A DNA stretch of 64,000 nt from Marchantia polymorpha subsp. ruderalis (taxonomy: Eukaryota > Streptophyta > Marchantiopsida > Marchantiales > Marchantiaceae). Positions 33,445 to 45,875 of the stretch are shown here, in pieces (position 1 is the first letter of the stretch; each line of letters begins with the position of its first letter). The position numbers and the translations under genes are program-made. The notes beneath the pieces were generated by a model, which worked only from the letters and a program-made list of their open reading frames with translations, had not been told where the DNA came from and searched no databases. The DNA is taken from NCBI GenBank assembly GCA_037833965.1, contig AP031355.1:3993501-4057500 (forward strand), written 5' to 3'.

Positions 33445-36222
33445 ATGGAAAGGAATAGCGGCTCCATCTGGCTATCTCCGATTCGTTGTCTTCGAGACGT
33501 GTTTACATGCATCTGGAGTTCAGATGAAAGTTTGAACACCGACGCTTCAAATGAGGTAACTTCTTCATCCTTCTCCACGCATCTGCTGTCATATGAACTG
33601 CAACGAACTCTCGACAAGATCTTACATCTGAAGACAGATTCCAGTTGGGGCCGGTTTTCACAATCTGTGCAACAAGCGGCGTAGTAGATCGAGCCTCTTC
33701 ATGCTCGGTCAATTCTAGAGCTGCAATGAATATTTAACCTTATTTCGTCATGTTTCTAAAATGTGCTATGATCTTGAGTTGATTCTTCACGTTTGTCGAA
33801 GGCGCAGGTTCCTGTCCCAACAGTTCGTGACCCAACAGAGGAAGAGGGTTCCGACGTACGTGCAACTGAGACAGCATCTAGTTCCGACAATCGCCTCAAT
33901 GACGCACTGTTTGTGTTGTATGAACCACCGGATGGACTACCTTACGACACGGAGATAATATTTGTGCACGACCTATATACTGAAGGCTCTGAAGATGCCT
34001 GGAAGACGACATGGACCAACGACGATGGCACATGCTGGCCGAGAGACAACTTGGCAAAAAGGTTCCCAAGAGCTCGTATATTATCAGTGTCTTATGATGC
34101 TTGTGTGACTACAGATAGTACCCACGGCCGTATGGACTCTTTGACCCTCATTGCAGAGTATGTGATGGTCAACATTTTCGATTCAGGATGCAACGTTGGG
34201 CAGACATACAACTGCCCAATTTTGTTCGTCGGGCATGGCCTGGGATGCTTCGTTCTTAAGAATCTGATGATCCAAGCTTGTGAATGGTATAAGGGGAACA
34301 AAGAGAAAAGGAAGATATTGTTGAGGAACGTCGGTGGCTTTGTGTTCTACTCTCCTTTCAATTCCGGAGTCAAATGGGATCCGTTTGAATATGAGTCTGG
34401 TGAAAGTAATCCACTGACGGATTGCATGAGACCATACCATCCAGAGCTTAGTCGACTCAATGATGGTTTCAGCAAACTTCGACGATTTATGCAGGAATTG
34501 CGAGAATCGCAGGATCTTTGGAAGGTTTTGACAATCTGCGAGTCAGATCAAACGGTGATTTTTTATCTCGTTCATAGTTTTTGGTGAAAGATGAGCTATT
34601 GATCCGTATGAGATGGATCGGGTTGCAAAAGTTTGCAGTTTTTTTCAACTCTATTTTATTTTCTGAGAGGAGCTGAAAAGGCAGCTTCTCTAACAGCAGG
34701 TTGATATGTGGACATTATGGAGAGACGTCAAAGCTAGGGATGATTTTGATGTGCTTGATTCGAGGATTTTAACCCCTTTTTCTATTCTTTTGCTGATGAT
34801 GTCACTACTTACTGACTGGTTTATGATTCTAGAGTATGCTTAACCGTCTGCTCTTATGCAGCAAGCTAAAAGTCTAAAGACTCGCTCTATTGTGATGCAG
34901 CCTGGTCCTTTACAAAGAACAAAGACCTTTGTTGTAGAGGCAACGGCTAGACCAGACAGTGATTTGTTTTTCTCTGGAAAGGGTGACCATTTTCATGTCT
35001 GCAAACACCAGTCAACAGAAGACACTGGATATCAATGCTTTGAGAAATGGCTTGATGATATCCTGAAGAGGGATAATAAATCTTGTCCCAACTCCATACC
35101 TGAGTTTAATCCGATAGCAGATGAAAATATTTGGAAGGCTCGTCTCCCCCGGAAGGTGTTCATTGACCTATTTCCGAGCAGAATCCGTTTCTACACTTAC
35201 GAAGCCTTCACGGAGGCTGCTATGGCATTTATCCCAAAGGGATTTCTTGTCGACGGATCTGTGGAAGACCAGACAAGGGAGATCGCAGCTCTTCTTGCCC
35301 ATTTCGACCACGGAACTAGTGGTAAGAGATAAAAGTGATGCTTTGGATTGGGCTGGTTTCCAGTTTCCTTAGGAACTTATTGCAGTTTCATCATCTGGAA
35401 AAATGTTATCCATGTTCGGATGTTTTTGCAATTGAATAGATATTGAAACTCGTCGCAAGTCCCATTGATGAACAGACATCAGAGATATCCTCGACTTCTG
35501 CTGACCAGTTTCAATGTGGACACACCTTGATTTGGGCGACACAGGACTGCTATACAAGGAGCAAAGTGACCCGCCAGACACATACTGTTTACCCAGTAAA
35601 GATTTTCCTTGTTATCCAGGAAAAAGCTATCATGGTCGAGGGCCATTGCAGCTGTGCTGGTAATGTTGTTTGAGATTTGTGGGGTGAAGCTAGCGTGTCA
35701 AATTGTCTAGGAAAAATCCAAATATGGCCTGCTGTGAAACGCACGTGCAAATCAGAGTGCAATGTTTAATGTTTTGAAGAACTAGCTTGTTGCATGCATT
35801 GATGCCGAAATGCAGCTGGCTCTGATCGGGTTGAGACAAATGTGTTGATGATCAGGAACTACAACTACAAAATGTGCGGCGAAGGTATAGGTGATGACAG
35901 CCTTTTGTCTCGTCCTGAAAAGCTATCACAAGATCCCGTAATTGCGTTCAAATCAGCGCTCTGGTTCTGGTGTACGCGCCAGTGGAACAAGCCATCCTGC
36001 CATTCTGTCATGACTGGAAACTGGACTCCACTATCTTCGGACATCGAGGCCAACAGGCTGCCAGGTTTTGGATTGACGATCAACATAATCAATGGAATTG
36101 AATGTAACATAGAGTCAGCTGAGGCTAATTCTCGTGTGGAGAAGTATAGAAAGTTTTGTGAGCTTTTGGCCGTCAACCCAGGAGAAAACATAGATTGCAG
36201 ATATCAGAAGCCGTTTGGATGA
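33445..36222 (+). CDS. SERAC1-type hydrolase / GH19 chitinase fusion, copy 2 (intact, double pseudoenzyme)
   Basis: Exons 33445-33555, 33808-34554, 34901-35321, 35509-35659 and 35856-36222 give 598 aa with the same phases as copy 1. Exon 1 encodes 37 aa, six more than copy 1 (VFTCIWSSDESLN in place of VVTAVLN). The hydrolase part has IIFVHDLYTE, FVGHGLGCFVLK and GDHFHVCK; again there is no Ser nucleophile. The GH19 part has FYTYEAFTEAA, LLAHFDHGTSG (HG for HE), LLYKEQS, PGKSYHGRGPLQLCWNYNY and ALWFWCTRQWNKPSCH, ending QKPFG. Every exon is open and every border has GT-AG. It looks expressed-competent, but both catalytic centres lack key residues. An upstream in-frame TGA about 40 bases before the ATG supports the start. 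Confidence 0.85.
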
Positions 36223-36890
36223 GTCTGATCACGGACGAGGAATGAGGAAACAATCGTCTGACCAGATAAATCTAAAATATAGAAGTACAGAAATCTCTCT
36301 GGAGATGGCGTTTTCCTGAAAGGATTGGAGGCGAAGAACAAGATTAAGCTCTGTTTTCTTTTCTGGAGTTTAGTGACCGCGTCAGTGAAGCGGGAGTGCG
36401 GCCAAGAGTGTAAGAGCATTTGAACAACCTCGCACCAATTCATGTACACCCGGCGTCCCATCTCCAGAACTAGTCCGGGCTCTAAAACCCCTTGCGCACT
36501 TACCTGTAAAGCTGAAGTTGCGAGCAGAGTGAAACCGACATGCTCAACTCCTGAGAACTCACTGCAGTGGAACAAACACTCTCGGGTCCACCGTATTAGG
36601 ATTTACTGCAACGACCTTCCCGTGTCGCAATCGCAGGAAAGCTATAAATTATCTGTAATTTATAATAAACTATGTATAATTATCACAGGGACCATTTGTG
36701 TTCTCCCGATTTCTAGTTCTCACACGAGCCGTGTAATAACAGATAATGAAAAAGCTATGGCTACACTGATCGAAGAATCTGCAAGGGTGCGGAGGGATTC
36801 GAAAATCGAACTGAAAGGGAAGGCAAGGGGACCCACATAGAAGCCTCCGGAGTTGGGCACGCAATTCGTAGTTAGAAAGTTGCTCTATTC
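36223..36890 (+). other. 3' flank of fusion gene 2 with conserved short frames
   Basis: This is the counterpart of 24275-24990. The frame at 36442-36840 reads ISRTSPGSKTPCALTCK, later QWNKHSRVHRIRIYCN, and ends KIELKGKARGPT. Parts of it are shared with gene 1's flank, but the first third is interrupted there. A separate frame (PELVRALKPLAHLPVKLKL) is open in both. Function is unknown. Confidence 0.4.
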
Positions 36891-36974
36891 ACAAGTTCAT
36901 TTAAGAGTCTAAGTAACAATTTGGTGTTCTTATACAGTCGTTTGAATTGTTTCATAGCAAGGTAATGTTTGTAA

Positions 36975-37250
36975 TTTTGAAAACGAAGTGATTGATCCTT
37001 GTCTTTTTGGAAAAATACTAATTACTTATGCATACATAAACGGGTGCATTTTTAACCTGGAAGTTAATATACTATATATATTAGAGTGTCTCATAAAGTT
37101 GTTTATAGAATTTTTTGAAAACGAAATGATTGATCCGAGTGTTTTTGGAAAAAAAATATTACTTATACATAAACGGGTGCATTCTTAACCTGGAAGTTAA
37201 TGTACCAGATATATACATTAGAGTGTCTCGTAAAGTTGTTATATAGAATT
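36975..37250. repeat. tandem duplication, 138-bp unit
   Basis: Two direct copies start at 36975 and 37113, sharing TTTTGAAAACGAA, ACATAAACGGGTGCATT and AACCTGGAAGTTAAT. They differ by a few substitutions and small indels. Confidence 0.85.
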
Positions 37251-38127
37251 TTTATTACAGGTTGACCTTTACGATATAGGTTATTTTATTAGGGATGTTA
37301 TTGTTTATCGTTCTAGTAATCTAGCACTAGCCACGGGTTTCTTTAGGGTTTTCTTTTCGGTGGTCAATAAATGATTTGTCTTGTGGTTTTTTTAGCCTTC
37401 GGATCCCACGAGGTTGAAACTGTTTACCAACCAGTGTCAGTGTCCAGAAGAGTGGGAGTCGAACATAATTCGCACCCGCCGGTATTTCTAGTTCTTACTA
37501 AAGATAAGGCGGTAAGAACTATGGCGGCAAGGGGAGGCTCGGATGCCGAAGACAGGGAGGAACGGGAGCAGGGGAAGGTAGACTCCATGCTCGCAGTTGG
37601 AGTCGAGACTAGCCACGCATGTAGAACGTCGTTGCGTCCTGGCCCTCACTGACATTCCACTCGTCCGCCCGACTCTGGCCTCGCGACGGTGCCCCCTTTT
37701 CTGTGTGCATGACAATCCTGGCACCCGAACTGTCGTCCTCTCTGTATACCTAGCCGCACCCCTGCTCTTCTCCGCCCGTGCCTTCCTGGAGCTGTAGTGT
37801 AATGCTCTCCACGATTCACTCCGTTGTTGATTGTGTGTGTGTATATATCGAGAGAGAGAGAGAGAGAGATAGATAGATTTTGTGCGACTGTTGTGCATTT
37901 AAGGGGTTGTGTTTGGAAATTGCGCATGAGAGGAATCTGGTAGGGGAGGAACTCACACGCAACATCGAAGGTACGTCGGTTGTACCAGTGCTGCGCTTCG
38001 CTGCTGACTATGAGTGTATGAGTGCCAGCTTTTTGTAAGTTTGGCTGCGAAGAGCAAAGGGGATGGATGGTACTGGACCGAGGAAATCTGGGTGAACCGG
38101 GGAGGGTGTGTTGGGTGCAGTTGGGTG
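37251..38127. other. GC-rich spacer with a GA microsatellite
   Basis: A GC-rich patch at about 37490-37800 is unlike the AT-rich neighbours, with open frames on both strands but no recognised protein. A (GA)n tract lies at about 37849-37870 and a (GT)n tract just before it. The patch could be a promoter or 5' UTR-like fragment, or inserted DNA. It has no counterpart before copy B. Confidence 0.4.
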
Positions 38128-39199
38128 TTAAGATTCAGCACTGGGGTTCAGTCGGATTCAATTCTCGACCTCGCTCACCATGCTGGTTATATTCCTTCCT
38201 TCTTCTCCAACTTGTCTGTCAATTTTCATCTTCTTCCGTGCATGCTCTGGATGCCCAATCTATCGTATAAGCGTATTGTCGATTTGACGTGAACAAAAGA
38301 GTCTGACCATAGGGCACAAGGCTTCACATATTCCAGTATTCACAGATCGTTAGAAGATAGGCCAGGAAATTGTGCAGTATTGGCTGTATGGAGTGAGCTC
38401 TCAGAGTTCGCATTGCCACGCTTTGCTACTGGGGTTGTCTTCTACACTCGTAGTTCTCTCTCACGCTGATTCACCCTGAACAGTTGGGAAGAGGCTTCTA
38501 GGTTGAGTGTGCATCTGTGAGCTCCTTGTAGTCGACGAAGAAGAACAACTGTCGAAGGAATTAATGAAGTCGAAGAAGCTTTTGATGATTTTCATTGTTT
38601 CGATTCCGTACTTCCAACAATATCACTGTATCATCAAAAGTTTAGTCCCATGCGTCAAATATTCTAACTATGTTTTTATCAAACTATATGTTGAAATGCT
38701 TGAAACTCTACTAATTTTCCGGAACTATTCATTCATGAAGTCTCATCTATCAAGATCTTTGATAATAAACTTCACTCAAAGAAAATTACAAAAAAAAAAT
38801 TTCAAAAAATTCCCATTTGTTCATTGACTCGATGTTGATATAAACAGAAACTACAACATAACATTTTGATATGTTATTGAACTTGCAAAAATCTTTCCTC
38901 GTATCACCTCGTTCAATTCACAGATTTAAAATAATTAAAAATTTCAGATTTCAACAGATTGTTGAATTTTGTTGTTTTTGTGAAATCAATTGTTGTGAGA
39001 TTAATTTAGTTGAAAGATGAGAAAACAGTACATAGTAAACAACGTAAAGCTCATTGCGATATTGTTGATGCGAGTTTTCTTTTCTAGCGTCGTAGATTCC
39101 CGACACAAGTTTAAAATTTGTTAAATTAGTGTGATACATTTGAAGTAAGTGTAAATATAAATCTCCTGCAGAATTGTGCGCTACTCTCACTTTACACGA
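38128..39199 (+). repeat. second copy of the non-coding block at 27040
   Basis: From GATTCAGCACTGG (38131) this follows 27060 onward, including the segments GTTGTCTTCTACACTCG and GACGAAGAAGAACAACTGT. It ends by running into the upstream block of copy C. Confidence 0.75.
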
Positions 39200-42085
39200 A
39201 GAGTTTCGCTACTAAGAGTATCAGATATGTGAGTCCCGATTTACTCGCCTGCTGGTGGTCCTGGTGCCGCATACAGGCAACTAAATCAAGAAAAATCGAA
39301 CAAAGATGCGAGGCTGGTAGCGGAAACTACTGCGGGAAACCCAAGCACTGCGGAGCCATGGATCGACACAGCCATAAGTCTTAAATCCGGCTCGGACTAT
39401 GGAGACACTCTTGGTCAAATTGCGGGGCCAGATTCGTTCTATCGAGCCAAACACAGCCGCTCAGAACGCGTTTTTACAAGACTATGCACAGGCTTTCTAT
39501 GATGCGCCTCTCGATCAGTACTTTACGGATGTACAAGTGGACAGTGTCGAGTGCACAGTACGTGCTTTAGTATCCACGTCAATGTCAGCCCCATGCTCAA
39601 AAGGGACTATGTACTGCTTATGAGCGGAGCGACCAATATAAAATCTGGAAGATATTACCCGATGCAGAGTTGATGAGAGCAGGATGATGTTTATCAGCGA
39701 AAGCTCGATGGAAGAGAACAGCCGTTACATCTGGCTATCTCCGACTCGTCGTCTTCGAGGCGTGATTACAGGCGTCTGGAATTCAGATGAGAATTTGAAC
39801 ACCGACGCTTCAAGTGAGGTAAATTCTTCATCCTTCTCCACGCATATGTCATATGAACTGTAACGAGATTTCGATGAGAGCTTGTATCTGAAGACGTATT
39901 TCCTGTTGCGGCCGCTTTCCACATTCTGAGCCACAAGCGGCGTAGTGGACCGAGGATCTGGATGCTGAGTCAATTCGAGAGCCACAATGAAATGCTATGA
40001 TCTTGATTTAACTATTCAAGTTCGTTGAAGGCGCAGGTTCCAAAAGAAGAGGGTTCCACCGTACGTGCAACTAAGAGGGCATTTATGTTCGCCAGTCGCA
40101 TCAATGACGAGCTGTTTGTGCTGAATGCACCGTACGACTGTACTTGCTGAATGCCGTGCGCAGACGAGGCGAAATTCGGCAATTTTGTGGACGGTTCTGA
40201 CTGTCAGCGATTAACATCAAACAGCATTAAAAAGAGGTGATTTTAATCCGCATGAGATGTATCGGGTTGCACAGGTTTGTAGTTTTTTAAAACTCTGTTT
40301 CACTTTACGATGATCTTCTGAGAGGAACCTAAAATTCAGCTTCTATATCGGTCCTTTCTTATTGGTGAAAGCGTAAACTTCAGATTGTCATATGGACGTA
40401 ATGGAGAGACCATAAAGCTAGGGACAATTTCAATTTGCTTAATTGCTTGGTATTTAACTAAATTATTTTCAGACAGATTTTAGTAGAACTAAAAAAAATA
40501 ATGTAATTGTTATTGGGTCAACTCATCTCCCTAAAAAGTAGATCCAGCTTTAATTTCTCCAAATGGAAATCGTTAACCCTTTTTTATATTCTATACCGAT
40601 GTCACTACGCACTGTGTTCTGATTCTAGAGTCTGCTAAACCGTCTCCTCGTATGTAGTGACGAAATCTACAAACTCGCTCTACTGTGATGCAGCCTGGCA
40701 GTTTACAAAGATCAGGAACCTTTATTTAAGAGGCAACGGCTAGATTCGACTGTGATTTGTTCCGGTTTGGAACTGGTGACCTTTTTAGTGTTTGCAAACA
40801 CCAGTCAACAGCAGACGCTGAATATCAATGCTTCAGTTGATGTTATCTTGAAGTGGAGTGCAAATTCTAGTCCCAATTCCATACCTGGGTTTAAACCGAC
40901 AGCAGATGAATATATTTGTAAGGCACTTCTTCCCCGGGAGGTGTTCATTGACCTATTTCCTCACCGAACCCCTCTCTACACTCAGGAAGCTTTCATGGAG
41001 GCTGCTATGAAATTTGTCCCACAGGGAATTGGTGGTGACGGATCCGCGGATGATCAGAGAAGGGAGATCGCAGCTCTTCTTGCCCATATTGACCATGGAA
41101 CTTTTGGTAAGTGATTAACGTGATGGATTTGATTGCGCTGGTTTTCAGTTTCCTTAGTAACATATTGCAGTTTCCTCATCTGAAGATATATTATCCATGT
41201 CCGGATGTTTTTTCAACTAAAGAAATAGTGAAATTAGTCACAAGTCCCAATGATGGACATACATCTGAAACAACTAGAAATGTCCACGACTTCTGGTGAC
41301 CAATTTCAACGTGGACACACCTTGATTTGGGCGACACAGGATTGCTATACAAGGAGTACAGTTGCCACATAATGTGAACCCAGTATTGATTTTCTTCGTC
41401 ATGCGGGAAAAAGCTATCATGGTCGAGGGGCATTGTAGGTATGCTGGTGAAGTTGTACCAAATCGCATTGTTTGAGATTTGTTGATGAAATCATTTCTGA
41501 AGCTTGAACATCTGCATGTCAATGTTTAAATTCATTTGGAAACACCATGTGGAGGTAGGGTGTCAATTGTCTATGAATGATCCAGATATGGCCTGCTGTG
41601 AAGTGCACAAGCGAATCAGACTGCAATGATTTGAAGAATTAGCTTGTCGCATGCATTAATTCCAAAATACAGCTGGTTGAGACACATGTGCTGATGACTA
41701 GGAACTACAACTACAAACTGTGCGGCCAGGATGTTGGCGATAACAGCCTATTGTCCTGTACTGAAAAGCTAGCAGAAAATTCCGTTCTTTCATTCAAATC
41801 AGCTCTATGTTTCTGATTCTGGTTCTGATTTACGCCCGTGGGCGAAGCCATTGTGCCATGCTGTCATGACAGGACAGTGGACTCCATCAGCTGCGGATAT
41901 CGAAGCCAAACGGCTGGCAGGCTTTGGAGTGGCGATCAAAATAATAAATGTAATTACATGTAACAACTTCTCAGCTGCGGCTGATTCAAATGTGTAGAAT
42001 TTGAAAGGTATGGTGAGAATTTTAACGTCCACTCAGGAGAAAACATAGATTGCTGTGATCAGAGGTCGTTTTGATAAGTCGGAGC
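39200..42085 (+). pseudogene. hydrolase-chitinase fusion, decayed copy C
   Basis: The upstream block (39200-39690) keeps an open frame with AEPWIDTAISLKSGSDYGD and another with QDYAQAFYDAPLDQYFTDV. Exon 1 is preserved (about 39709-39819: MEENSRYIWLSPTRRL to NTDASSE with a GTAAAT donor). Exon 2 is reduced to about 100 bases at each edge, so most of the hydrolase domain is deleted. Exon 3 (about 40688-41106) has lesions in its first part, then a long open stretch (LPREVFIDLFPHRTPLYT, ALLAHIDHGTFG). Exon 4 (about 41300-41450) and exon 5 (about 41698-42060) are frame-damaged. It cannot encode the fusion. Confidence 0.8.
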
Positions 42086-43780
42086 ACGTACAAGTAATGG
42101 GGAAACAATCGTCTGACTAGATAAATCTGAAATATAGAAGTAAAGAATTCCCTCTGCAGTAGGCGCTTTTACGTATCGGAGGCGAAGAATGTACAGCAGT
42201 GTTTCAGTCCAATTCCCCGTCGATTTTAGTATCTGTTAGAGAATTGTGTCCAAGATGTCCGAATAATGACTACGAGTCTAGGAATTGATGTCAGCTGGTT
42301 TTGGCGTGTACTTACATCCAGAGAGAAAGAGATGAGAAGTTACCTCATAATATATATTTTACATTCTTCATTGTACACTGTCTTGCTCAACACATTAACC
42401 CTGACATGGAGGAGTGGGCTGTAGACAAAAAGTCCTGTTTTGAATCTGTTCCTTCATGTAAATACGGTAGAATACAACAACACAGAGGTCATCTGAATCA
42501 TATAGTATTGTCTTGGCCAACAATCATGATCAAGAAAACGTGGTAAACATCATCTGATCCACATGACAAGAGGTATCGCCATCAAGTTTACATAGTAGAT
42601 ATCGATTGATGAAATTCATGTGAGCAGTTTTGTATGCATGTTATGTATGATCGCATGATAGATGTATGTTTTGATGTGTATACATAATTTGGACAAACAA
42701 AGGATTGTCCATGATGTGTTTGGATGAGTTAAAGGATTTGGGTCATAGAATCTAGCCCTACATACAATCATAGTTTTGAAGGCAAGCGAGAAAGTTTATC
42801 AAACATTTTACAAACTTGAAGCACAAGATATTCAAAATGGCTCGATGGAGTTTAGACTTTAGTATAATGAATTCATGCCAATCTTTTATACTTCATAATA
42901 TTCATACCATAATGACGCGGACTTGCTCTGATTTATATTTCTTTGTTGAATAAGAGGACTCTATCAAGGTACGATGTAGACTCTCCACCTGTCCTATTCA
43001 AACTGCCACTATTCCCTCCCACAAACGTTTTCATCATTACTCTTGTCCAGCTTAAGAGGGATTAATGACACAGCTCGTGACATCATCGGGTCTCCCACAG
43101 ACAGACACCTGGCAAAAAGGCTTGAACACGGACGCGATCGGAGGTGCAGAGCGAGAAGCTGGAGAATCATCAGGCTGGCCTGGCTGGTCAAGGGCCTGAT
43201 GAGTCATCAGGCCCTTGACCCCGCAGAGGGACAGGAAAGGTCAAAAGTTGCTGCATTCACAGGTGGCGCAAGGGCACGAGCTCTGTTAACTGTTGTCCCT
43301 CGGACTTCGCAAAGCTAGAGTTGGACGCGAAGACCTCGGCCCAACGACTCAGCAGGGAAGTCCGGTCAGCTACAGATGGCAGAATCCATGAATGTAGATA
43401 GGACTACCCCGAATCTAGTCAGTGGACTACTTTAAGACAGTCCCTTTGCTTTAAGAAGATTTCGCTTGTCAGCTTTCGCTTGACAAGAGAAATCGTCCGA
43501 GCAAAGGACCTACAGGATATCCTTCAGAGGGAGAAATCGCCGAGAGGGGCTATTTTAGAGCAGCAAGACAAATTGGAGAAGATCGTGTTCCAAAGTTCAT
43601 CATATACAATAAGGCACGCCAAAGAGACCTCAGCAAAATGTGGTAAGCTTTTGATTCACAACGCAAGCAATGGGGCACAGATCGCCCTCCCGACAGTTGA
43701 TACGACCGCATCGAGTGGCGAGACTAACCGAATCTTACTTAGGGGAAGCTGGAGGACATCCTAGGCCTTGGTCAGGGAGA
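42086..43780 (+). other. 3' flank of copy C and body-less upstream block D
   Basis: 42086-42860 matches the 3' flanks of A and B. 42900-43780 matches the upstream block of genes 1 and 2, but no gene body follows; unrelated DNA begins after about 43780. Compared with genes 1 and 2, block D has 280 extra bases (43263-43542). The frame MTREIVRAKDLQDILQREK runs from this extra part into ILEQQDKLEKIVFQS and LIHNASNGAQIAL (43480-43764, 94 aa). Confidence 0.65.
43187..43219. repeat. perfect palindrome, 16-bp arms, 1-nt centre
   Basis: Left arm GTCAAGGGCCTGATGA (43187-43202) pairs fully with 43204-43219 around G43203. The matching sites before genes 1 and 2 (GGTGGCCTGATGACCCATG and similar) are not palindromic, so this arose locally in block D. 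Confidence 0.9.
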
Positions 43781-45272
43781 AAGATCTGAGCACCGGGGCT
43801 CATGCAAAGCATTTTCCTGAAGCCATATCTGCCCGACCCTATCTGCTAGAAAGATTTGAACTGATCACTCTTTACGCGAAATAAAAATAACAGAGCTGTT
43901 GTTTTCTCTGATACATGAAAATATACACTTGTAGATAGTTGTGACATATAGGAAAAAATAATTTGCTAAAGTCCACTGACCTCTCTCTTCACTAATTGGA
44001 CTCTCACGTTAGGTGTTAATATGTTGTAGCCGTATGTGCAAATTCTCTTAAAGAAATTTACTCAAAGGTTTTTCTTCAATGTACTACGTGAACCTTTCCT
44101 ATACAATCATTTAACTTCATCTTGTCTCGTCATGGCCCTGGGATGGAGGCAACGGGGTGCAGTACCATTTCAATGTGCAGTGTGACTCAGATATGGATCT
44201 TGTTATTCAGACACCCGAACAACCAATCAAATTAATCAAAGGGTCATTCCTTAGCAGGTTGAATTTTCAGATACTGGTAATGTGGAGCAGTCAGAAAAGT
44301 TCTCTATGTGATTCTCTGCCAACGCGATCTCATCCGAATTGAAATGTCGATAGTATAAGTTACCATTATTTTCAGATATTGGAGTCTCACTTCCCACATA
44401 AATCTGCCCGATTCATCTCGATTCCGATGTGCCATTGAAAAAAATGAAAGTGGTCAAATTATGATTGCATCTCTGATTATTCGTGTCCATGTCTTCTCTT
44501 GCTGCTTCATTGGCACAGATTTATGATATATCCGCCACTGTTTTGTTGTTTGCATAGCTGGTCACCGATAAACTGGATGGAGCTTGAGTTGCCCTTTTGT
44601 CATAGAAGGGCACAATATAGAGCCTAGACTAATAACACAAATTTTTTTCAAATTTCATGTACGATTTGATGTTTATTAAAGCGAATCTTGCATTCAATGA
44701 CAGAAAATATCAAATGTGACACTGGGAATGCATGATTACAATAGCCTCTCGGCTTTTTAAGATAAGGAGAGAGAAGAAACCACCTTAGGGAAAAAGGCAA
44801 GAATTCTTACTGAAAATCTCCAAGCTGAGCTCTGTGGCGCATCCAATGCACGTTGGAAAGCTATATATACATCAAAACTGACCCCTGACTGTGCCCAAAG
44901 AGGCGAGGGATGTACATTTATCAAAATGCATTCTAGATTGTAACATGTGACATATTCATGGTCAAAAAGGTTGGCATGGTTGGCAATTTTATTCCTTTCG
45001 TGTCTTTTGTCCGGTGACATAAAGAAAATGAAAAGTTTTAATTTTGTGACTTCATGACATTCAGTATGAAAAGTATAAGTGAGAAAGGAACCATAGCCGA
45101 ACCCTTTTCACTGTTTCGTTAGTTTCCTTGACCAAGAGTTGAAAAATTATGTCACGTCTCAACTGAAGAATCATCTGCGGTGGAATTGTGTGAAAGTCAC
45201 TACCCGTCGTGAAAATTGGACTTTGAAATCTTACGTGTCCACCTCGTCTCGCTATTGCAATTTGTCCCGTCT
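43781..45272. other. intergenic DNA, no gene recognised
   Basis: Only short ORFs, none with a motif. The last 200 bases contain the sequence that leads into the hairpin at 45273. Confidence 0.4.
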
Positions 45273-45325
45273 TGCAATTTGCGATCTTCACGTGAGCAAA
45301 GCTCACGTGAAGATCGCAAATTGCA
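45273..45325. repeat. perfect hairpin, 25-bp arms, 3-nt loop
   Basis: The arm 45273-45297 (starting TGCAATTTGCGATCTTCACG) is the exact reverse complement of 45301-45325 around AAA. A partial echo of the arm start (ATTGCAATTTG) lies about 20 bases before it. No mismatches are present. Confidence 0.95.
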
Positions 45326-45650
45326 GGTAGAACGAATCATTAGATTTGACTTCTTCTTCTTCTCAAGAAGTCACGACGGAGGGAGAAAAAAAATCGCATA
45401 TCATGATACTCAGATCGACGGATATCATTTTCACAAATACTAACGCAGCAGGTGCGGGTTCTTCAACAAGGACGGATTGTGGAGCAATTTTGGATAGACC
45501 GCAACAAGATATGCAGAATGAAAAAATCCCAAGCCCCAGGGCCCAGGGTGGAAGCTAAGCAAGTGACAGGAATGGAATTTCCAGCTTGGAAGGCTCAATG
45601 TGACGAAGAAGCCGAACCGATTGACACTTTCTTGATATTCCTGTTGACAG

Positions 45651-45834
45651 CTGTCGGTATTTCCTGGATTATGTTAGAGGAGTGCTTCAAGACGGAGGAG
45701 GGAAGTACGAAGAATTTGTCCAAGCAGTTCTCGGTTGGAAGTTCAAGAGTATCTCTATGGATGCGCTTACCCTCAAAATGAGCTTTTTAACCAGTAAACA
45801 TGGAGAGCTTGTTCCAAAACTTCAAGTCCAAGCA
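45651..45834 (+). CDS. possible PAH-domain (SIN3-like) exon fragment
   Basis: Flanked by an acceptor (TGTTGACAG, ends 45650) and a donor (GTATGT at 45835). The frame reads YFLDYVRGVLQDGGGKYEEF, then VQAVLGWKFKSISMDAL and HGELVPKL. The spacing (Tyr/Val helix, KY..F, then K..I, then L...H.EL) resembles a paired amphipathic helix of SIN3 corepressors. Similarity is by pattern only. Upstream, 45430-45560 has an open frame that could be a preceding exon (GAGSSTRTDCGAILDRPQQD). No downstream exon was found. It may be a gene fragment. Confidence 0.4.
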
Positions 45835-45875
45835 GTATGTCACCACCATACATAGTACTCGGCAAGTTACTCGTG

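Noticed and set aside
37488-37898. 136-aa minus-strand ORF over the GA microsatellite
   Set aside because: Its serine and leucine runs come from the (GA)n tract and the GC-rich patch; no motif is present.
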